Shown here: positions 1 through 13,006 of the stretch, piece after piece | Position numbering within the stretch: position 1 is the first letter of the stretch | Layout of the letters: every line of letters begins with the position of its first letter | NCBI GenBank assembly: GCA_024704765.1 | Contig: JAKMXF010000011.1 | Location: forward strand, 913,557 to 977,556 | Direction of reading: 5' to 3' | Source: Oopsacas minuta | Lineage: Eukaryota > Porifera > Hexactinellida > Lyssacinosida > Leucopsacidae | Length of the DNA stretch: 64,000 nucleotides | Translations under genes and position numbers: made by a program | The notes under the pieces: generated by a model | The model's input: only the letters and a program-made list of their open reading frames with translations | What the model was told of the DNA's origin: nothing | Databases searched by the model: none

Positions 1-1
1 T

Positions 2-2068
2 GATATTCCAGGAAATATCCAAATTCCCTGTACAGCTGAGTATCTCGGAAGGTTCACTAGAGGAGGCGCTAGCACTCTTCATTCTTTATCTGGACATGTG
101 TTTTTCGATTCTTCGAATAGACGACTGTTCGTAGCTGGACTAAATCTTGACGGAAGTGCTCCTGCAGCCTACATGTGGCTAAGTACTAGTACAACACCGA
201 GCGGTGGCGGAAGGAGAACAGGATACAATGGTAGATATGGGAAAGTAGATGACGTCAATAACCAGGATGCTAACGTTACATATCCGGTACCGTTAAGTGA
301 CGTACAGGTTGTTTACAGATCTCTCTCGGTTTGGTGTGTAGACTTTAGTGTATCATTCGGACATGTAGTTATACCTGAAGTAACTGATTCATTCGGATGC
401 AGTACATCCTACGGATCTGTAAAATTAGGCGATACTCCAGCTAAACATGGTGTTTCTGCTAATGTTTACGTGTTAGGCCCAAATACGATTGGGTTACAAA
501 ACATGAATTATGGTGGGGATGCGCCCGGTACATGGTATTGGGCTGGAACAACAAGTGATGTGCATACCGGCTTCATAGTTGCTGATGAGACTGGTAGCTT
601 AGGAACACTAAGTGAAATCAGTAATGCCAACGTTGTGTTAACGCTTCCAACTGACTATGATGTGTGCAATACAAATTTCTTTAGTGTGTACTGCGTTATA
701 GCATCAGTTTCATTTGGTGAAGTATTTTTTGATAGTTCTTATGGATGCACAAACTGTCCTCAAATCTGTAAGACTGTAGGTGAACCAGGTCCTGTTTTCC
801 AATGTAAGGACCTTAGTAGCACTGAGCAAATTGAATACCGGTATGATTCCAATAATAGCCTGGTTACATTTAGATTCCATACTTGCAATCTAGAAGCGAA
901 TGAGTACTTTGCATTTGGAATAAGTGCCAGTAACTCTGGAGTAGCAATGTCACCAAACGGTGACGTTGCAGTGTGTCAATACTCTACAACTGGTGTTGTA
1001 GATTGTTCAGATTATGATCTGACCATAAGATCACAGTGTGCATTATCTGGTGGGAGTTATAATGGAGCTTGTCCTGATACAGTTCTCACTGGAGGTGTGA
1101 ATAATTATATCAACACACAAGTTGAAACTATCAACGCCTTGACAACCTTTACTACAACTCGTGCTGTCAACACGACAGATAGTCATGACAAGGTATATAC
1201 ACCTGGTACACCTCAGTATATTATTTGGGCACGTGGAGGAACATTTTCTTCTCCTACCAGCGAGAGATGGGTACTACGTCATGCTTCCGATAACCGTATA
1301 TCTAGTTCTGCACCTATTCAAATAGATTTCGCAGCTAATCAATCATGTACCAGATCACTACTATGTCCTACAACCACACCAGCACCAAAGGCACCTTGGA
1401 AAGTTCCTCCAATTTGCATCGAACCTGATAATAATCAGATCAATGCAGCCATTGGTAACACAGGTGGAGTACAGGGGTATAAGGGAATCACTGGTAAAGA
1501 TGGATGGGGTATAGCTTGGTATCTGAATGGCTATCTTATCCCTGAGGTATATGTATTGCGTGGCACAACAGTTAGGTTCTATGTTAATGGGGGAAACGAT
1601 CCTGACGACTCAGCTTCTTACCATCCACTTTATATAACCAGCTCTAACGAAGGAGGCATTAACGTTCTCCAAGAAGCTGGAGAATCCATTACAGAGACTG
1701 TGTATGCTGGTTTGGATTACAATCAAGCCGCACAAACTGTTACAGATTTGACTGTAGGTCCCTATTGCGAATGGGAAGAAACAGAGGGTGGTGGAGACAA
1801 CTTCAACTCGTTTTCTCGATACGAAGAAACGCTAGAATACTCATGTAGCAGCACTGTTCTTTCAGGAATTTTTGAATGGACAGCTAATACAGAATCTAAC
1901 GGTCCTTTCTACTACCAATGTGCTACACATCGACTACTGGGATGGAAGATATATGTTGTGGACGATTTGGAAGAATGCTTTGCACTTCAATCAGCTGCGT
2001 ACCAAACTCTATCTTATGCTCTCCTCTTATTTATAGGCGTGGTATTGACTATATTCTATGCCCTTTAG
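2..2068 (+). CDS. DM13-DOMON-cupredoxin surface protein (Skeletor-like), 5' partial
   Basis: The reading frame is open from the window edge, so the 5' end is missing or an exon begins near position 12 (an AG lies there). Reading the frame shows two DM13-type domains in tandem (about nt 50-400 and 400-760), each with the conserved Cys (VWCVDF, VYCVIA). A DOMON domain follows (about nt 800-1360), then a cupredoxin-like domain (about nt 1460-1720) with the Skeletor hallmark GGNDPDDSASYHPLYIT. A C-terminal hydrophobic segment (YALLLFIGVVLTIF) could be a membrane or GPI anchor. In known families DOMON and DM13 modules bind heme or take part in redox at the cell surface or in extracellular matrix; that role here is inferred. 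The stop at 2066-2068 is followed by GT-rich low complexity and AATAAA-like sequence near 2205. Confidence 0.75.
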   Translation, partial: DIPGNIQIPCTAEYLGRFTRGGASTLHSLSGHVFFDSSNRRLFVAGLNLDGSAPAAYMWLSTSTTPSGGGRRTGYNGRYGKVDDVNNQDANVTYPVPLSDVQVVYRSLSVWCVDFSVSFGHVVIPEVTDSFGCSTSYGSVKLGDTPAKHGVSANVYVLGPNTIGLQNMNYGGDAPGTWYWAGTTSDVHTGFIVADETGSLGTLSEISNANVVLTLPTDYDVCNTNFFSVYCVIASVSFGEVFFDSSYGCTNCPQICKTVGEPGPVFQCKDLSSTEQIEYRYDSNNSLVTFRFHTCNLEANEYFAFGISASNSGVAMSPNGDVAVCQYSTTGVVDCSDYDLTIRSQCALSGGSYNGACPDTVLTGGVNNYINTQVETINALTTFTTTRAVNTTDSHDKVYTPGTPQYIIWARGGTFSSPTSERWVLRHASDNRISSSAPIQIDFAANQSCTRSLLCPTTTPAPKAPWKVPPICIEPDNNQINAAIGNTGGVQGYKGITGKDGWGIAWYLNGYLIPEVYVLRGTTVRFYVNGGNDPDDSASYHPLYITSSNEGGINVLQEAGESITETVYAGLDYNQAAQTVTDLTVGPYCEWEETEGGGDNFNSFSRYEETLEYSCSSTVLSGIFEWTANTESNGPFYYQCATHRLLGWKIYVVDDLEECFALQSAAYQTLSYALLLFIGVVLTIFYAL

Positions 2069-2225
2069 TTTACTTATGCTTTTAGTTTTCTAGTAACTAG
2101 TGTGTGTAGTGTGTGTGTGTATTCATATTTAGTAACCTTAGCAGTTAAATTAGCTCATTCGTTTGTGTGTGTTGAATATTTAATCAATATCAAGTAAACA
2201 TTCAATAAATATATAAACAATTGAG

Positions 2226-3855
2226 TTAATTGGGTTCTTGTGGGAGAGGGATATCTCTGTGTTGCATCCAATGTGAATAACAGTCCGGATTGTCATGGAG
2301 AATAGATTTTAAAATAAATTTAAACGCTTCCATAATTGGTGTCATTGTAACCTCTGTTGAAGCCATTGAAAAGAATAAGAGACATAGCTTCTCCTTAGCG
2401 TGTGGAACACTTTTCACATCTTCCTTACCGTAAATAGTCTTCATCTTACCCAATACAATACTCACTTTACAAGACACACCTGATTGCTTAGCCTCAGTTT
2501 CTAGGTTCTGCAACCAGACGAGATAACCTTTTTCTTTCTTTAACGCATCTTCTTTGAGTGCATAAACAGTCGCAACTCTCATCTTCATAATGCTCTTCAT
2601 AAAAGTTTGGTCTGAGTTTAAATACTTTAGTTTGTAATTGATCCGAAGTTTCGTTTCTTTGCGCCATTCAGTCAAATCCGCCTGTACATCTTTCGCGTTC
2701 AGGTAATTTATGTGACCAAATTTTCCACACCATTCCTGTTTTATATGACCTACGTCATCAATATCCCAAATATTCTTCTTCCGTATATGGTTCTCTCGTT
2801 CGATATAAGGATTTTGTAGCATTTTTTGCCATAGAGGAGTGCCATTGGCTAACTCTTCAATTTCATGTGAGGCAAGAGAGCACATTGGGTAGATGGATAA
2901 ACGTCTTCGTGTGATATTGTGATGAAAGCACATGTTCTGTCTGCTCGATCAAGAGAGGATTGATGTGTATTTTCTGTTGTGTGTTAGGTTTTGACGTATA
3001 ATGATGGTGATAATGGTTAGATGAACTGTGGATATTATGGTGGGAGTAATGTCGATGAACTGTATGTAAATCTTTAAATATTTCTTTTAACTTATCCTTG
3101 CTTAATGGGAATTTACTTTTCAAGTCTTTAACACCTATGTTATATATTCCATTCAACAACAGATACACTGTATATATTTTGCTAACGCATTTCTCCTGGG
3201 TACAGTTGGTAGGCGTGGAATTACCTTTCATATTAGCTATTCTCCTGCAGAGTAGTAACATTGGACGAAAACGCTGTGAAATCACGAGTTTACGGTTAAC
3301 CTGCTTGATCGGTTGTTTTGGGGTTGTACTTCGTGAGTGATCGCTGGATGATTTGAATTTTTTCAGATAAGTGTTGATGTTTTGGTAGGAAATTGACTTG
3401 GGTAAAGCCAACAATTTCTCGAATTCATCTTCTTCAATAAATATTTCATCGTATGATTTTCCTATGCGAGAAAATTTCAATCTTTCTCCACCAATTTTCA
3501 GCTCCATTAAAATATTTGAAAATCCACCTGAATATGATCTCCGTTGACCCTTGCCTCTTCCATTATTCCCTGGATGGATTGGACGTTTATTGTGTCTACT
3601 GAATGGGTTGGTGTGCGAATTCACACCTCCATATGCTCCATCTTTCCTCACTTTCAAATGTGAATCCCAGAAATGAGCCACTTCAGGGAGATTATACTTA
3701 GAATGGTGTATGTCCAAATCTGACAAACTTCCAACTGGATTATAAGGCAGATAGTTCAGCGAAAAGTGACCGCGCTTTTTCTCAACTTCCAGTTCATATC
3801 GGACTTTATCAATAAAAGGCAATTGATATGATTGTTCCATAGAATTTATGTACAA
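2226..3855 (-). pseudogene. CCDC60-like protein, reading frame broken in two
   Basis: Two overlapping minus-strand frames look like halves of one protein: 3855-2863 (N-terminal half, 330 codons) and 2933-2226 (C-terminal half, 235 codons). They differ in frame and overlap by about 70 nt. The second frame has an in-frame stop just upstream of its ATG, so any shift must lie at about 2863-2950. I found no convincing GT-AG intron there. The C-terminal end (EAFKFILKSILHDNPDCYSH, then WMQHRDIP) resembles the C-terminus of the poorly known coiled-coil protein CCDC60 as I remember it. The N-terminal half is basic and low complexity with His-rich runs. The name is tentative. Alternatives are two separate genes, a tiny unrecognised intron, or a sequencing indel. 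The likely start is the ATG at 3855 or the next Met five codons on (MEQSYQLPF). Confidence 0.4.
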
Positions 3856-4368
3856 AAATAAAATAATTCAAATATTTTTTAGTCACAAATATACACGAAT
3901 ATGCACGTATGTATATTTCGTGTGCCCAATCAGAATGCACGCAGTTTTATTCGATTGTCTTACAAAATTGGGCAAATTTAGCTACAGTTAAGCCCTGTTA
4001 ATATGAATTCTTAACTACAGATTAGGAATACGAATTTCGGGCCCTTCAATGCAATTTCAAAGCCGACAGCCCCTAGCTGCCCATACTAACTAGAGCCAAC
4101 TTAATTCTCCTCTAACATGTAAATAACTAAATCACCTACATTTAAATAATTGGGAAAATTAAACAAACAAGTAATATAGAGTTAAGATAGTGATACCAAC
4201 AACCTAATAGTAAGCAATAGGTAGTTATTTGTAATTCTCACTACAAGCACGTACAATTGACAAGATTAAGTTAGAAAAGTATATTAGATAAAGGAATGGT
4301 TATCACAAATACATTTCACACAGTTTATTAGTTCAGTCTATCTGTTGCATAGGACGGGAAGAGACAAA
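3856..4368. other. Intergenic, no gene seen
   Basis: AT-rich spacer between the 5' end of the CCDC60-like gene and the 3' end of the UBE2D gene. No credible ORF. A sequence at about 3985 beginning CAGTTAAGCCCTGTTAATAT resembles the terminal inverted repeat of the small pogo-type elements found elsewhere in the window, but no matching second end was found. Confidence 0.6.
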
Positions 4369-6097
<1,729 letters not shown>

Positions 6098-6168
6098 GCC
6101 GTGATCGTCTAGTGGTTAGGACATTGCGTTGTGGCCGCAATAACCCAGGTTCGAATCCTGGTCACGGC
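6098..6168 (+). tRNA. tRNA-His (GTG anticodon)
   Basis: A full cloverleaf can be folded by eye. The acceptor stem GCCGTGA/TCACGGC has seven perfect pairs; the D arm contains TCTAGTGGTTAGGA; the anticodon stem TTGCG/CGCAA closes the loop TTGTGGC with anticodon GTG; and the T arm is CAGGTTCGAATCCTG. The internal Pol III B box is GGTTCGAATCC (6148-6158) and the A box lies around TCTAGTGGTTA. There is no intron and no encoded CCA. The base before the acceptor is A, so the G-1 required by histidyl-tRNA synthetase must be added after transcription (Thg1), as is usual in eukaryotes. Confidence 0.97.
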
Positions 6169-6171
6169 AAA

Positions 6172-6177
6172 TTTTTT
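6172..6177 (+). terminator. RNA polymerase III terminator of tRNA-His
   Basis: A run of six T residues starts four bases after the tRNA discriminator-side end, the standard Pol III stop signal. Confidence 0.85.
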
Positions 6178-6458
6178 GCTCCTTCTCATATTTTGCCCAT
6201 ACTTTGCAACCAGAAAAGTATATTTTGGTTGGATAACATAGAATAGACAGCGCACTAATTCAAGAGGATTTGTGGTAACTGAAGAATTCCTTTAATTTCG
6301 CAGGTTTTGTAGTTATTCCATTGTCATTCAAACTCACATTGCTTCTTCTCTACTATCACTATGTATATTCAGTTATTGTTTTGCATCCCAAGTTTGTATG
6401 TATTACATCCATCTAATTTACGTTCTTTTACATATTTTTTTTTCTTGAATTTTTCAGA

Positions 6459-7481
6459 ATGCCCACAACTAGAACAGGCAAGAAAACAACCAAAGATTCA
6501 CCAGACAAGCTCAAAAACAGTCCCAAACGTTATGAGATTCCTCTTCATGGAAAGCATATAGAAGAAACAGAACAAAATTTCTCAAATATATCCAACTTGA
6601 CTCGTCCTCCTTTGAATTCTGATCAAGACTTGCCTAAAAATACTGCTGATGACATCTTAGATATACCCAACTTAACTCATCGTCTTATGAATTCTGATCA
6701 GGACTTGCCCAAATATCCTGCTGATACTCACAAGGACCATACAGAGTCAGGACCTGAATGGATAACCTTTCAACGTATTGTAATCATTTTGGTCCTTATC
6801 CTGCTGTTTATTGTTATTCTCGCTATACGAATTGTTTATGTCCCGTTGGCCAATTTTGAAGGTGAATTATTTCCCCGTCCAATTGATCCCAAGTTTGGAG
6901 AATGTGTGGACAAGCTGGCGCATAATTTCAATCAACAAGATTCGAATTTATGGAAACAAATTATAAAGAATTATAACTACAATCGATCTATGAAAAGAAC
7001 TGTTCTATGCCAAACTCTCATTACCACTCGTACCAATAAAGCTGCAGTAGATTGTTTGATTAAACAGCTGTCAAAATGTATTGGAGAAGACGAGCCCTTT
7101 ACTTTTATACCTTCCAACGATTCGATAAAATCTGCTTCACTACTAGAACGTGCTCTCAACTATACAAGGAAAGATGTTGGATATTTCAAAGAGATAACTG
7201 ATCTTACTCATCCTATCCCTACTGTATTTCACGCGATTTGTGATTCTGATCATTCACCCTATAAGGGAAAAGTCTTTTTCTTCTCAATACTAACTGATAG
7301 TTTGACTAAAGGAACTGGGAACTATTCTCGTCGCGAGATTTCTAAGATCATAACTAACACCCTGAATCAGTATTGGGTAGACAGAGATGGCTTTTTTCCT
7401 AAAGAACAGATAGCAGCTGTAATATCTCGTATTGCTGACATAGCATATTACATACATACAGATAGCGTTACTATCTGCTAG
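6459..7481 (+). CDS. LAP1/LULL1-like torsin cofactor (TOR1AIP family)
   Basis: A 340-residue type II membrane protein: a polar N-terminal nucleo- or cytoplasmic part (1-103), one transmembrane helix (about 106-128), then a luminal domain. The luminal part resembles the inactive AAA-like domain of LAP1/LULL1: FNQQDSNLWKQ near its start, AICDSDHSPYKGKVFFFS in the core, and ISRIADIAYYI near the end. In that family the Arg of SRI (here Arg324) is the finger that activates torsin ATPases in the ER or nuclear envelope lumen. A Cys in AAVDCLIKQL and the C-terminal Cys340 could form the conserved disulfide. The N-terminus holds an internal duplication (residues about 44-62 and 69-87, each ending NSDQDLPK). 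A splice-acceptor-like TTTTCAG ends one base before the ATG. The family call is by remembered similarity, moderately sure. Confidence 0.6.
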   Translation: MPTTRTGKKTTKDSPDKLKNSPKRYEIPLHGKHIEETEQNFSNISNLTRPPLNSDQDLPKNTADDILDIPNLTHRLMNSDQDLPKYPADTHKDHTESGPEWITFQRIVIILVLILLFIVILAIRIVYVPLANFEGELFPRPIDPKFGECVDKLAHNFNQQDSNLWKQIIKNYNYNRSMKRTVLCQTLITTRTNKAAVDCLIKQLSKCIGEDEPFTFIPSNDSIKSASLLERALNYTRKDVGYFKEITDLTHPIPTVFHAICDSDHSPYKGKVFFFSILTDSLTKGTGNYSRREISKIITNTLNQYWVDRDGFFPKEQIAAVISRIADIAYYIHTDSVTIC

Positions 7482-7643
7482 CTATAACCTTCAGAACTGT
7501 ATTTTGAATGAACGTATTATGCTTGTACAGTACTATCACTAATTATTAGGTAATATGTAAATATACATCAATTATGTATGAATATATGTATTTCACTACA
7601 AAGTCACTATTGTACACATATTTTCATTGATTAGTGAGGATTT

Positions 7644-10090
7644 ATGAGTTTTTCTGACAGTCAAACTCTCACTGCCTCTAAATTGGCAATATCCCTGGTT
7701 ACTGGTAATAACTTGGCTAACTCTGTCCTATGGTCACATGATGATACCAAAATATTCACATCAAATGGTCCCCATATTCTTGTATTCGACACAGAATCTG
7801 GTGCTATTATACACAGATTTACACGGCATAATGATGACGTAATCGCGCTTATTGTGAACCCCAGCAATAGTCAACAGCTTTTGTCCACCTCAATTGATGG
7901 AATTACCCACGTATGGGACATCAATGATTTTTCATACCTCTTATCAATCGATTTTACGCGGAAAATTCATGCATTTACTTCTAACAAAGATTCCACATAC
8001 ATTCTATTCGGGAATGGTGACGTAATGAAATTCCCGACGAAAATATTCTCCAACCATGGACAAGAGAAACTTCGTAAATACCTCGACTCAAAGCCGCCTA
8101 CATTTACTAGTAGAAACTCTCAAATACTATTGCTATACACGAACCAGGGACGAGACTATCTCATCACTTACGATCAGAAGAACTTAGTTATATTCACTAC
8201 ACACTTACAAGAACTACACTGCTATGAGAAATCACACCCTATAACGTGTATAACTGTATCTGTTAATACTCCAACTCTAGCATATGGAAGTGTATCCGGT
8301 CGTATTTATATATGGCATAACTTCATATCAGGTGATGAAAATATTACTAGATTGCATTGGCATTCACACTCTGTGCTATCTCTTGCTTTCAATTGTGATG
8401 GAACTTACCTTATGTCTGGTGGAGAGGAATCTGTATTAGTTGTATGGCAGGTTGATACACTAAAACGACAGTTTAGACCAAGGATAGGCGGGGAAATCCG
8501 AGGAATTGTACCTTCTAATACAGACCAATATATTTCTGTAGTTACAAGTGATAATGTAATGAAAGTATTCAACAGTAGTAATCTGGAATTAGCTTTTATT
8601 TCAAAGAATTTGAAATATACTCCATGGCCGTTTGGAATGACACCTTGTCAAAATCTTGACAGTCTCGTGCTACACTCATCTCCTCCTGGTTGGATACAAG
8701 TTTATCATCCAGTCTATCAAACACGTCAGTTCGATATTGACGTGACCACACTTAATGTCGTATCTAGACCTCAACAGGTACAGCTTAACTATATGCTGGT
8801 TACTCATGTAGCTATTTCTAATGATGGACTATGGATGATAACTTGTGAATCTCGGTATGATAAGCGTGAAGCTTTTCGCGAATTGCGACTACGTTTTTGG
8901 TACTATAATACAACTGATAAATCCTATGAACAGATAATGTGTGTGGATAGACCGCATAGAGCTGTTTGTATGATATCATTCTCTCCAGTTGTTAGTGACC
9001 CTATTTGTGCTAGTTGTGGGGAAGAGGGAGATTTCAGGATATGGACACTAGCAGAGGGAAAGTGAGTTATGTTTATTATTCATATCCATGGTACACTTTA
9101 CTTACTTGGCCAATCCTCCCAGAAAATAAGTATGACTTAATTTATTATTATTCATTGTGTAGGATTGCTGATTTTTCTTCTCGCTTATGGCAATGCTATG
9201 CTACAAATAGCTTATTCAATTCAAAAGCTAGTCACTGTGTATTCTCTCCTGATGCTGCCCTATTAGCTGTTGCCTATAAAAACTGTATAAGTATATGGAA
9301 TACAGAGACAGTTGAACATAAACATAATCTAGAAGCAGAACAACTCAGAGACGATATACGCAGTTTAGTATTCAGTTATTCAGGGAAGGATAGCTATGTA
9401 CTAGCGTCTACCATGGATAGTATTATTGTATGGGATGTGTTTACTTGTGTTGTTAAATGGACATGTACAATTGGTAATGCATTTATATGCACATCTCTTC
9501 ATACACAGTTTGCAGTTGCTATTTCTAATGATGATATCCTCGTGTTTGATCCAGAAGTAGAAAAGCCGATTATTGAGCTAAATACTGGAGTAAAATCAAA
9601 AGTTATTGATGCTTGCTTCTTAGGACAGGGCAGTACTCTAGCTGTTTACTTCTTGACTGAAAAACAACAAATATTCTGTCTACATGATGTCAATGAGTTG
9701 GATTTTAAAACGAAGAACAATAATCTCCCTCTGAAGCCAGATGGCCTATTCAGTGATCTCCTTATTGGACCTACTTATACTCCTTATGTAGTAGAAGATA
9801 CACGATTGTTTAAAAAAGCAGATCTGTCAATATTCACCACTCCCTGTCATGTACTACCAGCAACCAAATCATACGCTTGGAATGTTATTAGTGCGTTTCT
9901 ACAGCAAAGAGATTCTATAGAAGATATTGGACCAAAGACTGAAGAAATACAGGTAGACTCCATGGATACCGATCAGGTAGATAGGTATGTAGAGCATAAA
10001 ATGAGTGGAGATAGTGAAGAGGATGGGATTATAGATTTCAGTTGGTTAGATAGTTTTTTCAGATCTTCAGAATTTGTTCTTAAAACTTGA
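7644..10090 (+). CDS. WDR75: WDR75 (U3 snoRNP/t-UTP WD40 protein), two exons
   Basis: Exon 1 is 7644-9061 and exon 2 is 9163-10090. The 101-nt intron (9062-9162) starts GTGAGT and ends GTGTAG, and joining keeps frame (GK/IADFSSRLWQC), giving 781 residues against about 830 in human WDR75. The first half forms WD40 blades, including HSHSVLSLAFNCDGTYLMSG followed by a GGEESVLVVWQ segment, the best family match. The second half is another propeller with LWQCYATNSLFN and HCVFSPDAALLAVAY. The tail is acidic. WDR75 belongs to the nucleolar small-subunit processome and supports rRNA transcription and 18S processing. Without splicing, exon 1 would stop at AEGK, so the intron is well supported. Confidence 0.85.
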
Positions 10091-10167
10091 TTATATTTCA
10101 GGTAAATATATTATATAATTATATTTAGTGAATAAATAATGCATAATATACTTGTATGATATTTAAG

Positions 10168-10773
10168 TTAGATTCTTTGAATCGCTTCTTTTTCCAAGAG
10201 ATTATTGAAGATTGTAATGTCAATTGGCCTGCCTTTACCCATTTCCTGTAGCATAAGGTACATACCGTGTATCAGTTGTAAGTTATTCTCTCCTGTCAAG
10301 ATAGAAACGTTTTTAAGGTCATTTAATGTTATAATTCCGTCTTTATCATTGTCTAGCAGCCAGAATAGAATCTTAGAGAAATCACCGTATCTGTCTTGTT
10401 TGTGTAGGAAGTATTTGTAAGCGAATACGTCGCTTATCGTTATTTTCCCATTCATTGTACCATCATCACTTATATCTAGTAGTTCAGCTTCACTCGGCTG
10501 CAGCCCAAGACCTGACAGCATGTTTGCGAGGGATTTGAGGGATAATCCAGGAACAGAATCGTAGAGTATATCCGTCAATTCACTTACAGTTTTCTCTATT
10601 GCTGGTTCATAGATACATATTTTGTCTGAGGGCATTACCTTAACAGAGATTGGTCGGTTCTTTGATTTCTCCCTGCTTTCCTTGCTAATCATAGGCAGTA
10701 CTAGATGGGAATCTGCGGATATACTCTGTTGTAATTTCGGTTGTCTAACAATTCTGGGGGTTCCTGAAGACAT
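10168..10773 (-). CDS. EF-hand protein of unknown role
   Basis: A 201-residue single-exon gene whose 3' end faces that of WDR75. Residues about 140-151 form a good EF-hand loop (DNDKDGIITLND), with Asp rather than the usual Glu at position 12. An earlier stretch (DISDDGTMNGKITISD) looks like a loop with an insertion, so Ca2+ binding there is doubtful. The first 60 residues are basic and disordered. The overall shape (one degenerate and one real EF-hand pair after a polar leader) is seen in several ciliary or cytoskeletal EF-hand proteins, but I do not recognise a specific orthologue. The start is the first ATG; the next gene starts about 190 bp away, divergently. Confidence 0.7.
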   Translation of the reverse strand: MSSGTPRIVRQPKLQQSISADSHLVLPMISKESREKSKNRPISVKVMPSDKICIYEPAIEKTVSELTDILYDSVPGLSLKSLANMLSGLGLQPSEAELLDISDDGTMNGKITISDVFAYKYFLHKQDRYGDFSKILFWLLDNDKDGIITLNDLKNVSILTGENNLQLIHGMYLMLQEMGKGRPIDITIFNNLLEKEAIQRI

Positions 10774-10962
10774 TTTTAGTTTGATAAAATACGTATAGAG
10801 ACAGTCAAATTATTTTATAGGAATTATTTCATTATTATTTAATTGTTATTATTAATCGCTTGGTTGTTATTTGTATTAGAATTGCGTCCATTGTTTTAGC
10901 GAATATTTTATTCAATTATTTGTAGTTGTGCTTTATTATAATCCTGCTAGCTTATACGATAG

Positions 10963-13006
10963 ATGGCATCTCCAGAAGGAGAGTTGTTCGCGAAATTCCT
11001 GAAATGCGAGCTTTGTAATACCGATTTTAAAGATCCGAAATTGTTAGACTGCCTCCATACTTTCTGTGAGAAGTGTATTGCGAAATCTAACACTGAATCA
11101 GCTGGACAACATGTGGTATGTCCTAAATGTCAGCTGTCTACTGATACACGTCACGGCTTGACAGACAATCATTTCCTATCTGCTTTATCCACATTGAGTG
11201 GTATCAAGAATTTAGCTAAGAAATCTCCACAAGCTGTCAAATGTCATGACTGTATATTAGGTGATGACAAGCAGTCAGCTGTTTGCATTTGTGTTGTTTG
11301 TTTGCAACCAATGTGTAATGTGGATAAGAATGCTCATGTGAAACATTTCGCGGATCACTCCTATATTTCTATACAAGATTTATCTGCTAAGAATCTATTG
11401 GAGATTATTTCTAAAAATATATTCTGTAGTCGACACCCGCATCAAGTTGGTGCTGCTATTTGTACAGATTGTAATCAGATACTGTGTCAACAGGAGTGTA
11501 TTGTATCTCATCAAGAGTGTAAAGTTTCGCGCGAATTTCAGACTATTTTAGCTGAAAATAAACAGAATTTGAATAGTTTGATGTTTAAATCTGTTGATAT
11601 TATTGCAGAGATAAAATCAACAATACAACTCCATGGAAAGAGGAAGAGAGACGCAGAGAGATCTCTACAGCTGTTAGAGGCGACTATTGACATGGAATTC
11701 TCTTATATTTTTAAAGTTCTACAAGATCGAAAGCTTGAAATGCTTTCTAAAGCCAAGCAAGAATATCAGCCAACTATTGGTTAGTTGCAAATATTTATAA
11801 TTCTAAATTCTGGGATAAGATTTTTTGTATAAAAAATTTCATTTAAGTATTCTATACCCAAATATGCACATTATTAACAGGACTATTATAAGTGTATGCT
11901 ACATATGTATTCTTGTAGATGAGATAGTAGAAGAAAGCAAGGTACTATTTCGTAAAATGAAGGCTTTATCAGATGCAAATCAATTCTGTCAACTTGTAAT
12001 AGACTCCAACTATTCTCCTTCTCTTCCTTATGTTTCAAAATGCTACACTGAGCTAGCTAACTTTTCAAATATTCCAGATTATGGGTTTATCCCAGAGTAC
12101 AAGTTTTGTGTTGATAGGACGCTTAGGACAACTGTCAGTTGTCTCGGGAAGTTGACACATGTCAGAGGTGTTTCTCCTTCTGTTAGCTCTAAAATCCTGC
12201 CTCTAGTTGATAATCCAATGAAGCCCTTAGCTATTGCTTTTGATGGAATTGATAAACTATACGTATTCGATAAACAGGAAGATATGATTAAAGTTTTGAC
12301 TGAAAAGCTAGAAATATTAACTGAGTATAATGTTCAATTTGGAGTTGGTCAGGTTAGCTTATCTGCTAGTAAGAATTATTTGTTTGTTTGTTTACACGAA
12401 GAGAATATTGTTAAAGTGTTTACAACAGAAGGTGTGTTGTTCTGTGACTTGGAAGGTGGGACAGCTGGTGAGAAACACCTTTTCGATTTCACGGATAATT
12501 TTGCGGGTATGGTATGTGGCAAAGATGGTCACGTTCTTATAGCTGATTCTGGTAATAATCGTGTGCAAGTTTTCACTCCTGAATTAAAATTCTCACATTT
12601 CATAGGAGAGTTGTTTGAAGCAGGGGCACTGAGACGTCCAGTTGATGTTAGTGTTAATTCACAATCTCAAGTAGCAGTGTTGCATTGGGCGAATCCATGT
12701 ATTAACCTCTATACATTGAAAGGTGTTATTCTATCACAATTCGGTACACTTCTTGGCTCAATAGAACTGTCATTACCTGTCAAATTGTCATTTCTGACAA
12801 GTGACAAGCTTATAGTGTTAGACTACAAATCACAGAATCTATCTATGTATTCAGCTGACCGACAGTTCTTAACACGTTACGAGAATATTCTCCCTCTTTC
12901 TGTTAATAACATTCCATCCCTTGCTCCTGGTAACCAAGGTAATCTCTACTTCTGTGAACCTTCAAGTGGTCAGATTATGCTTTACAACAAATTTGTATTT
13001 CTATAA
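10963..13006 (+). CDS. TRIM-NHL protein: RING, two B-boxes, coiled coil, beta-propeller; two exons
   Basis: Exon 1 is 10963-11779 and exon 2 is 11919-13006. The 139-nt intron starts GTTAGT and ends CTTGTAG, and the split codon gives PTI-D-EIVEE. The spliced protein is about 634 residues. The RING is C3HC4 (Cys15, 18, 30, His32, Cys35, 38, 53, 56). Two B-box-like zinc modules follow (CHDC...CICVVC and CSRHPHQVGAAICTDC), then a helical coiled coil, then an NHL-like propeller (for example HVLIADSGNNRVQVF). By family it is an E3 ubiquitin ligase of the TRIM2/3/56/71 type; the RING would partner E2s such as the UBE2D encoded in this window. No filamin domain is visible between the coiled coil and propeller. 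The propeller repeats are divergent, so RNA binding is not predicted. Confidence 0.82.

Noticed and set aside
3985..4090. Third pogo-type MITE
   Set aside because: The left end resembles the family but no right end or target duplication could be found.
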